17,168 nt of DNA, from contig JANNMJ010000208.1 in NCBI GenBank assembly GCA_031397815.1, forward strand, positions 1-17,168. Direction: 5' to 3'. The position numbers and the translations under genes were made by a program. Each line of letters starts with the position of its first letter. The stretch's first letter is position 1. The DNA is from JANNMJ01 sp031397815. Lineage in GTDB: Bacteria; Bacteroidota; Bacteroidia; Cytophagales; Hymenobacteraceae. Positions 1 through 9,600 of the stretch are shown here, in pieces. The notes below the pieces were generated by a model, which had not been told where the DNA came from, did not search any database, and saw only the letters and a program-made list of their open reading frames with translations.

Positions 1-18
1 TAGTGATGTGGAGATCAC

Positions 19-46
19 TCGGGTGATGCCGCTCGGGTGATGCCGC
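19..46. repeat. 14-bp tandem direct repeat, two copies
   Basis: The unit TCGGGTGATGCCGC occurs twice head to tail and a third copy begins (TCG) before it breaks off. It lies directly left of the palindromic composite element. A small hairpin (GTGAT at 3-7, ATCAC at 14-18) precedes it. No gene is seen here; the role is unknown. Confidence 0.85.
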
Positions 47-60
47 TCGCGCCGCATCGC

Positions 61-263
61 GCGGGGCTCTGGCCCCGTGCGGGCTATTCGCGGGGCTCTT
101 GCCCCGCCAACCCAATCGGCGCAGGCCTAACGCGCGTGGCCAGCTCTGTCCCAGAGATGGCGTCAATAGGCGAATCAACGCCATCTCTGGGACAGAGCTG
201 GCCACAGGGGAAAACGGCAGGTCAAGAGACCTGCGAATACTCGACACGGGGCCGGAGCCCCGC
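61..263. repeat. Composite palindromic repeat element with inverted 48-bp arms around a long hairpin
   Basis: The left arm is 61-108; the right arm is the inverted copy 263-216, matching at about 39 of 48 positions by hand alignment. Each arm holds two short hairpins: a CGGGGC...GCCCCG type and a second one with a TCTT loop. Between the arms lies a perfect 27-bp stem-loop (137-204). A diverged copy of the same composite occurs in opposite orientation at the far end of the window (16844-17031), so this is a dispersed family. The structure suits a MITE-like or REP-like non-coding element; no transposase is seen nearby. Short open frames crossing it are read-through of palindromes and should not be taken as genes. 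Confidence 0.8.
137..204. repeat. Perfect inverted repeat, 27-bp stem with 14-nt loop
   Basis: The arm 137-163 (beginning TGGCCAGCTCTG, ending GATGGCGT) is the exact reverse complement of 178-204. The loop 164-177 reads CAATAGGCGAATCA. No T-run follows, so it does not look like an intrinsic terminator. It is the core of the composite element and recurs with mutations at 16844-16896. Confidence 0.95.
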
Positions 264-314
264 GTCCTCGTTAGGGGTTACCCGTCCCCGGCGGAGCGGG
301 GAGTTCTTCATGCC

Positions 315-357
315 AAAAGCCCGGAGCTGATTTCAATGAAATCAACCCCGGGCTTTT
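315..357 (-). terminator. Intrinsic terminator downstream of the giant T9SS protein gene (possibly bidirectional)
   Basis: The inverted repeat pairs AAAAGCCCGG (315-324) with CCGGGCTTTT (348-357). A second perfect pairing, TGATTTC (328-334) with GAAATCA (338-344), is stacked on it across a 3-nt internal loop. Read on the minus strand the stem ends in TTTT about 25 bases after the stop codon of the giant gene. The A-run on the other side would let it also stop transcription entering from the left. Confidence 0.8.
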
Positions 358-382
358 ATGGATTACGCGGACCAGCCTTGCG

Positions 383-640
383 CTATTCCTTCACGAAGCG
401 GATGTGCGTGGCGGTGCCATCCGGGGCGGTGACCCGGACTACGTAGGCGCCAATCGGTAGCTCCTGCACCGCGAGCGGAGTGCGGGTGCCGCCGAGCAGC
501 GTCAGCGAGCGGACGAGGCGGCCGGTGGCGTCGAAGAGGTGGGCGTCATACGAGGGCGCTGGGGCGGCGCTCAGGTCGAGGGTCACTTCGAGGTGCGCGG
601 GGTTCGGGTAAAGCGCGATGACCGGGCCGGTTACACCACC
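383..640 (-). other. T9SS type A C-terminal sorting domain of the giant protein
   Basis: The last 80 or so residues follow the family pattern: a YPNPAH start, VTLDLS, a central AHLFDATGRLVRSL strand, then LPIGAYVVRV and a short basic end, RFVKE. In T9SS cargo this beta-sandwich is recognised by the outer-membrane translocon and cleaved or exchanged for a lipopolysaccharide anchor. It sits after an FN3-like segment (TPLPVELISFDA), which is the usual arrangement in large Bacteroidota cargo proteins. Confidence 0.9.
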
Positions 641-3600
641 CGTGAACCGCACGGCGCGCACGGTCGAGAAGGCGGTGGTGCCGTCGAAATCGACCTGCCG
701 CAGGCGGTAGTAGAACGTCCCGGCGGTGCGACCGACCCCCGCGTCACGGGCGTCGTAGCTCAGCGATTGGCTGCTGTTACCGGCACCCACGCGGCGCGCG
801 ACTTCGCGGTAATCGCCGGAAGGCGTGGTGGAGCGCTCGACGGCGAAGTAGGCGCTATTCTTCTCCGAAGCCGTCGCCCATGTGAGGATAGCATCCACGC
901 CTTGGGGCTTGGCATCGAACGAAATCAGCTCCACCGGAAGCGGCGTGCTGCCGATGGTGAACGTCACGTCCTGCGTGTTTTGCCCAGCCAGCTCATCCAC
1001 GGTGGTGATGGTCACGGTGTAGGTGCCGGGGGTGAGCAGCAGCGCGTTCTGCACGAACAACCGGCCGTTGACGGCATCGAGGCCGACGCCCGCCGGGAGC
1101 GGGTTGCTGCCGCCAGCGAGGAAGACGACGCGGGTGCCGTTATCGGTCACGACGGGGCCGGCGGCGTACTCGCCGCCGTTGGCGTCGAATACGGTCGCGA
1201 TGTCTTCGCCGTTCACGTATGGGTTTGGCCCGCCCTGCACGGGCGCGTTGGTGTAAACCGACGCGTTATCGCGGCCGACCGGCACCGTATAGCGCGCCCG
1301 GTTCCCGACGGCGCTGAGGTTGTCAATGACCGTGTAATCGAAGAAGGCGTTACCGACGAACCCGGGTGCGGGGTCGAACTGAAGCAACGACGCTTGCGCG
1401 ACCGTCAAGAGCTGATTCACCACCACGGGCACCCCACCGATGGTCAGCTCACCCTGCGCGGGCAGCGGCAGCGACAGGATCCGGTAGTTCGCCACGGACC
1501 CGTCGGCATCGGTGCCGAGCAGCGGCGAGATGAGGTTGTCGGCGGTGGAGGTTTCGCCGCGTGGCGCCTGCAAGGTGTTTACCACATCGCGCGCCACCGG
1601 TAGGCGGTTGGCAGTGGTGCTCGTGACTTGGTTGGCGATGTTGTTACCCATGATCGGGTCGGTGGTGCTGCTGATCACGTTGCCCGTCACGGTGTAGCCC
1701 GTGGCTGGCGCGTTGAACGCGACGGTGTTCGTCACGGCCCCGGCCGAGCCGATGGCCTGTGCCGCGATGGTCGGGAAGGTGACCAGTCCGCTGAGGGAGT
1801 TGTACGAACCGCCACCCGTAATGAGCACGCCCGTCAGGCCGGTCGGGATGGTCAGGGTCTGCGCGACGCCCGTCGCCGGGGAGGCGCCGTTGTTGATGGT
1901 GGTCACGGAGTACACTACGGCAGCACCGGGGTCGGTAACGGCGGGGCCGTTGACGGTGGTCCGGACGTCGGCCGACGGCGTGATCGTCACGGTCACCGTT
2001 GCGCGGTTGTTGGCTTGGGTGAGGTCGGTTTCAGCCCCCGCCACGATGGCAGTCGCCACGAGTGGCCCCGAGCCCGGCGCGTTCACGATCACCGAGCGGG
2101 CCAGCGAGCTACCGTTCGCCAGCGTCGCATCGCTCCACGTCACCACGCCGGTGACGGCATCGTACGTGCCGCCGTTGTTGACGGTAACGCCCGTCAGGCC
2201 GGGCCGCAGTGCCAGCTGTTGCACCAACGAAGTCGATGCGTCGGGGCCGTTGTTGGTGGTGGTCACGGTGAAGGTCAGCGGCGCACCGGCGGTTTGCGTG
2301 GGTAGGCTGCTCACCACGCCCACGCTCAAGTTGGCGCGCGCCACGGTAGATGCGCTGACACTCGTGGTGAACGTGGAGAGGTTGTTCGTGGTGATCGGGT
2401 CATCGCCGCCGATCACGGCCGCCGTCGCGACGGGCGTGATGAACGAGCGGTCGGGGGTGTTGAAGGTGATCGTGCGGACCACCGACCCCACCGTGCCCGG
2501 CAGCTGGTTCAGGGCGTTGTTGACGAAGGTCACCACGCCGGTCATGTTATTGTAAGAGCCGCCGGTGCTGATGGCCACCCCTGTCAGGTTGGTCGGGAGC
2601 TGCACGGTGAGCGTGTGCCCGTTGGCCACAGCCGGACCAGCGTTGGTGGCGGTCACCACGTACGTCACCGGCGAGCCGACCGTAGTGCTGGCCGGCCCCA
2701 CGATGTTCAGTGCCACATCGGCGTACGCCTGCAACAGCACGCTGCTGCGGAAGGCGTTGTTCGTGAGGTTGGTTTCGGTAGAAGACAAATCGACCGTCGC
2801 CGCGAGCGGCAGGGCTGTGGCATCGTTGAGCTGCGCCGTGAAGCTGATGGTGTTCGTGACGGCAGCACCGGGGTTCAGCGTAGCGACCAACGGGAAGCTC
2901 ACGACCCCAGTCAGGGCGTTGTAGCTACCGCCGCCGCTGACTACCACGCCCGTCAGACCAGCCGGGAGCAAGACGCTGGTATTCGCGTTTTGCGCCGGAT
3001 TGAGGCCGATGTTGGTCGTGGTGACGGTGTACGTCACCACCTGACCCGCTACGGCCCGCGCCGGGCCGCTGAGGGTCACGCGGGCGTCGGCGGTCTGAAC
3101 GGCGGTTACGGTCACTTCGGTGGTCGCGACGTTATCGGCCGGCACGGGGTCGGCGGACGTCGTCACCACACTGGCGGTGCCCGTGAGAAGGCCGCTGGTC
3201 GGGGTATTGACCGTTACGGTGTAGGCTTGCGAAGTGGCCGTTGGCTGGGTAGCAACTACCGGCCACGTCACCACGCCCGTGGTGAACGAATACGTTCCGC
3301 CGCCCGAGACGCTGACCCCCGTCAGGCCCGGCGACAGTGCCAGACGCGTCGTGAGGCCGGTCGCGGTTTGCGGTCCGGCGTTGCCTTGCGTCACGGTAAA
3401 CGTCACGGGCACGCCGGGGTCGGCACCGCCCACGGGCGCATTGGAGCTGACCGTCACGTAGGCATTCGCCGAGGCGGCAGTCGGCGCGCTCACCGTGGTG
3501 GCGACGCTCGAGGTGTTGTTCGCGGTGTTGAGGTCGCCGGTGAGCGGTGCTACGTCACCCGTGACGGTGTAGCCCGTGGCAGGCGCCAGGAAGGAGACCG

Positions 3601-6600
3601 CGTTATTGCGCACCTGCGTCGGCGCCAATCCGCCGATGGTCGGGAACGTGACCACGCCGGTTCCGGCGTTGTAAGTGCCGCCATTCGTCATAAATACGTC
3701 GGTCAGGCCGGCGGGAATCGTGAGCGTCTGCACCACGTTCTGCACCGCCATCGGGCCGTTGTTGACGGTCGTGACGGCGTAGGTCGTCAGGTTCCCCGTT
3801 TGGGCCGTAAGCGGGCCACTCACGAGAGTCGTCAGATCGAAGCGTTCGGCGGTGAAGATGGTGGCCGTGGCGAGGTCGTTAGCATACAGCCCGCCTTGGT
3901 TGGTGGTGGTGCTGATGCTGGCCGTGGCCGTAACTGCTCCGTTGGTGGTGGGTTGCAGGTACGTGATGCTAGAGTTGAAGATCTGACCGGCGGTCAGCGT
4001 CGTCAGTCCGGCGTAAACCACCTGCCCCGTTCCGGAGGTGTACACGCCCCCGTTGGAGGCCACCACGCCGCTCAGGCCGGGCAGCAATTGCACTACCCCG
4101 ATGACCCCGTTAGCAGTACTCGGGCCGTTGTTCGTGAACACGATATCGAACTGCGCCGTGGTGCCCGCCAAGACGGGCGAGGAGAGCGGCGTGACGGTAG
4201 TCGCGACGTCGGATTGCAGCGTCACATCGCCTGAATGCTCGGAGGTATTGCCGTTGAGCGTCGCCGTGGAGGTCACGCCTTCCGTCAGGATAGCCGACTG
4301 AGTGGTCAGCGGCAACGAGCTGAACGGCATCGTGAACGTGAACCGGGCGGCGGCGGCGTCCTGCCCTTGCAGCAGGCTATTGATGGCGGTGGGGCCGTAA
4401 GCGCCGGTACCGCCGTCGGTATCATCCACTGAGCCTTCGACGCGGGTGTAGAGGTAGATGCGGCCTTCGCCGAACCGCGTTGGGTCGGTGTCCGACACGA
4501 ACAGCTCGACGGTGGCGCCGGGGCGGCAGAAGCCCGTCACGATCATATTCCCGCTCTGCACGTCGAGCGACGTGAGCACCGGGTAATCGGTGCCGCGGTT
4601 CGGCAGCGGCGTCGGCGGCGTGGCGATGGTGCCTTCGTTGAGGTTGACGTTATCGCCGGAACCGTATTCGACGGCGCCCGAGCCGGGGCCACCCACGAAC
4701 GCATTCGGGTTGAAGACGAGGTCGATGGCAATGGCGCCGGAGTTGTAAATCGAGTTCTGCGAGATCGTCACGTTCGACTGCCCGTACCCGACCACGATTC
4801 CCGAAGCCTGCGTATCGACGATGATGTTCCGCGAGATCACGTCGGCCTGCGTGCCGCGCCGCGCGCCGTTCCGCTGGAGGTAGCAAATCGCCGACCCTTC
4901 CAACGACGACAGCGCCACGCCCGCGCCCCCTTTGCCGCACGATACCATCGTGTTGTTCAGCACCTGCGAAACCGCCGTCTGCTGAATCTCGAACTGCACG
5001 GCGCTGGAGTTGGAGCGCGTGAACAGGTTCCCCTGAATCAGCATCGGGCCAGACCCGCCACCATCGCCGAGCGAGATGGCGTCGCCACCGGCGCTGGTGT
5101 AACCGTTCTGCGTGAACTGGTTGCCGATGATGTTGGTCACACCCACCGTCGCGAGGCCGTTATCGATATCAATCCCCGAGTTGCCGGTGTACCCGACGAG
5201 GTTATTCTGAATCGTCCCCACGGCCGTGCCGCCGATGCCGATGGCGAAGTTCGTCGAGACGGTCGCGTCGTTCTCCCACTGGTGGGCAATCGCGCTGGAG
5301 CCGAGGACGTTGTTTTCAAGCAAATACCCCGTCCCCGTGATACCGATGGACTGCGTGCCGCCGCGCACCGCCATGTTGCGCACCGTGGCGTTGGCGCCGC
5401 TCAATTGCATCACGTTGCCCACGCCGGTATTCCCCGAGATTTCAATCTCTGGCTGCGCCACGGGCGTCACCGGCAGCGCATCCACCCCGACGGCATCCGT
5501 CGTGCCGAGCGTGCCGGTGTTGGTATTGCCGACGGTCGTTGTTTGGGTGCCGCCGTCGATGGTGGTGCCCTGATCGGTCAGAATCAGCGCCGCCCCACTC
5601 GCAGGAAGCGCGATGACGGCGCGCGCATCGCCCGCTGCCCCGGTGAGCTGGTTGACCAGCCCGGCCCGCAGCCCCGGCACGGCCGCGCCGCTCGGAATCA
5701 TGAAGATCGTCGTCTCGCGCCCGGCCGTCTGCCCGACTTGCGCCAGGTTAGCGTTCGTGAGCGTGTTGGCGTTCGTGAGGAACTGCCGCAGCGAGCCTTG
5801 CCCCGTGTTCAGGGTATTGGTGATGACATCGAACGAGTAGCCGAAATCAACAGCGCTCACCGTGGCGCCGCCCACCGTCACGGTGGCCTGGCTCTGCGCG
5901 ATGGTAGTGGCCGTGTTGAGGGCCGCCAACGTCACCGGCGCGGGAGCCGAAATGATGAACGAGCTAGACGTGAACGTGGCGTAAGCCCCGTTGTTGAGTG
6001 GCTGAATAGTGCCCACCGACACGCCATTGATGCGAATATCGAGCTGCTGGTTGTTCGCTCCGCAACAGTTCCGCTGGGCCACGCGCATCGAGATCGTGTA
6101 CGAGCCGGGCGGCAGACTGATAGTCTGCGAGGCGCTGCCGGTCATCTGCACGAAACCCACCTGTGAGCCGCCGGGAGGGGCGGGCGGGCCGAAGCCGGAA
6201 CCGTTCGCGGCAATCCCGGCGAAACCCGTGAACGTCCACGAGCCGCCGCTGGTGTTATAAGAGAAGCCGCCGCCCTGGCTCGGCGTTTCGAATGATTCGT
6301 TGAGTATCGCCGTCGGGGCGCCGCTGATGGCTACCAAGTCGACGAAGGCAGTGTTGTCGCCGCCGCTCGGGTTCAGCCCGACGATCTCGACCAGCGTAGT
6401 CGGTGCAGCGCCGGAGCTGGGGGCATCGACTTTTTCCGGTGCCTCGCCGCCTACGCGGTTCACGTCACCGGCGCCGCCGCGCACCACGTACGTCTGCACC
6501 GGCACCAAGCCCACCACGCTGCCCGGCCGGGCACTCGTGACGGTGTTGTTCACCACGCGTACCGTGTAATTGCCCGCGCCCACGCCGGGGATGGCGTACG

Positions 6601-9600
6601 CGCCGGTGGCATCCGTAGTAGTAGCCTGCGCGAAGGTGCCAGTAGCGTCGTACAGCTCGACGCGGGCGTTCGGCCGTCCGATGACGCCCGTCGTGAAGCC
6701 CGACCCGACGGCCGACGTGTTCGCGGTCGCGAAGTCACGTCCGGCGCCGCCGCCGTAGTTCACATCCTCGAACACCGTCCCCAGAATGCTGATCAGGTTG
6801 ACGATCCCGCTGAATTCCGACGTCGCATTGCTGAGCGTCCCGGTAGCCGTCAAGCCCCCCGCGATGATGGCGTTTTGCTGCGCCACGGTCAGCGCCGAGA
6901 ACGGCAGCGTGAACGAGAAGCGGTTCGTCGTTTCGGTGCCTTGCAGCTTGCCGTTGATGGCGCCCGGGCCGTAGGTGCCGGTGCCGCCGTCAGTATCATC
7001 CGCCCCGAGGCCTTCGACGCGGGTAGCGAGGAAGGTTTCGCCTTCCCCAAAACCCGACGGGTCAACGGACGGAATGTAGAATTCGACCGTCATACCCGGC
7101 TGCGCGAACCCCGTCACGATCAAGCTCCCGCTGCTCACGCTGACCGTCGAGAGGAGCGGGAAGTTGAGCAGGCCGTTGCCGCCGCCATCGGCGTCGGCGG
7201 CGTCGTTGATGGTCACGAACGAACCGGAGCCGGTGGCTTGGTTGTCGGCCCCTGACAGCAGGTCGATCCCGAGCTGCCCGGTAGCAGCGCCGCCGCTCAG
7301 GCTCAAAACCGTCCCGTTATTGAAGATCGAGTTTTGGCTGATGCGGTTCGTCGCGGCCGTCGAAATCACCATCACCCCAGCCCCGTAGTTGCCGTTGATG
7401 ATGTTTTGGTTGATGATGTTGTTCGCACCGCCCACCCGGATGCCCGGCGTCTCGACCGCCCCGCGGCCGTTGCCGCTGATGGTGTTGTTGTTGATGCTGC
7501 TGGCGCCGGTGCTCAGGTTCAGCTCGATCCCGACGCCACCGTTATCGGCCACGATGTTGCCCGTGACCGACGTACCCAGTCCGCGCGCCTCGATCCCGTC
7601 TTGCCCGGTCACGGCGAAAGTGCCGTTGCCGCGCACCTCGTTGCCCGTGATGGTCACGCTGGTGGGCACGCTGATCAGCCCCGTTCCGACGCCGAAGCCG
7701 ATCAGGTTTTGGGTGACTTGCACGGCCGAACCGGCCGCAATCTGAACGTGCGTACCGCCGGAGCGCCCCGCGCCGGGGTCGGTGAAGCTGGCAGCCGTCG
7801 TGCCGATGACGTTCTGCGTGATTTGCGCCGTAGCGGCATTCGACAGAATATCATTCCCCGTACCGGCCGAGCCGAAACCGTACATTGCCAGACCGGCCAC
7901 GCGCGCATTGGTGGCGGTGGCGGTCAGGTCGAGGCCGTTGGTAATGGCGCTGTTCCCGACCAGCTGCACCTCCAGGCCGTTGAACGCCGAAACGGCGGTG
8001 GCGCTCGTTCCGGCCGTAGTGGCAGCGCGGAGCGTAAGGTTGTTCGGGTTATTGAGGTTGAACGACTGCGAGCGGCCATCGATATGCGTGCCCGTACCCG
8101 TGACCTGCGGCAGAGCCGAGGCCAGCGTAATCACCGCCACGCCGGAGCCGTTGAGCTGGTTCACCAGCCCGACGCGCAGCCCAGCCTGAGCCGTGCCGTT
8201 CGGAATCATAAAGATGCTCGCCTCGCGCAACGTCGTCAGGGGCGTCGTCGCACCGTTCAGTGCCGACCGCACCGAGCCGCTCTGCACCAGCAACGTCTCG
8301 TTGCCGAGGGCGTTGGCGTTCGTGATGAACTGCCGCAGCGAGCCTTGCCCCGCATTACGGGTGCTGACGACGAGGTCGAAGTTGAAACCGAAATCGATGC
8401 CCGTCAGATTGACTGCCGCTACGGTCACGCTCGTGATCGACTGCGGAGTAGTAGTGCCAGTCGTTAGGCTTGCGAGCGTGACGGGCGCGGCCGGGTTGTT
8501 CGCCCCGGCATCTTCGAGCTGCGGCGCTTCCCCGCCCACGCGGTCAGTAGCGCCATTCACGAACGTCTGGACCGGCAGCAAGCCCGCCACGTAGCCCGCG
8601 CGGGCGCTGGTAACGGAGCTGTTCACCACGCGCAGCGTGTACGTCCCCGACGATACGCCATTGAAGGTGTAGAGGCCGTTGGCGTTCGTCCGCGCCGTAT
8701 CAATCAGGATGCCCGTGTTGGAATACCGCTCCACGAGCGCGTTCGCGCGGCGAATCACACCCGTCGCGAAGCCCGACGTGGTGGCGCTGGTGTTGGCCGC
8801 CGTGTACGTCCGACCAACGCCGCCGCCGAAGTTCACATCTTCAAAAACCGTCCCCTGCACTTGCAGCCCCAAAACCACCTGCACCTGCCCGCTGAACTCG
8901 GAAGTCGAGTTAGAGCCCGCAAACGTGCCCGTAGCGCTCAGGTTATCCCCGGCGGCAATACCGCCCGGCAGCGGAATCAGGAACCGGAAACCGTTCGTGT
9001 TGTCGGAGCCTTGCAGAATCCCGTTGATGGCGGCCGGGCCATACGTGCCGACGGTGCCGTCGAGGTCAGAGATGGCTTCCGTGACTGTGGTGACGTACGT
9101 CTGGCCTTCGCCGAAGCTGGTGCCGTCAGGGGTGGTGTTTTTGAAGATCTCGATGACCGTGTTGGAGCGCGAGAAGCCAATCAGCTCCAGATTGGCGCCG
9201 ATGATTTTCGCACTCGTAATGATCGGGTAGTTGAAGAGGGCGTTCGGACCAGTGTCGCCGTCGCCGCTGTCGTTCAAATCGACCCCAGCGCCCCCGACCA
9301 GATTGATCCCGAGGCCCGTGTTCGCCGTAATCGAGTTGCGCGAGAACGTGAAGCTGCCCGTCCCGGCCGCGTGCCGCACACCGTCGACGGCGCTCGTCGT
9401 AATCACGTTGCTGGTGATGGCGCCCTGCTTGTTCTGCGCGGCATTCGCGACGGTTTCCGTCAGCTGAATCCCGTTGTTCGTGAGGCCGAGAAACGAGTTT
9501 TCGAGCACCGACGTAGCGCCAGCGCCCGAGTTACCGACGTTCGGGTTCGTGAAGATGAGGCTCAGGCCGTCGTACGTGCCACCCGCCGTCACGCCCACTA

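Noticed and set aside
1..263. CRISPR array
   Set aside because: The repeats are palindromic, differ in length and orientation, and have no regular spacers; no cas genes are present.
37..446. Two short overlapping plus-strand open frames at the left edge
   Set aside because: They run through palindromic repeats and a terminator and differ only by frame; there is no coding signal.
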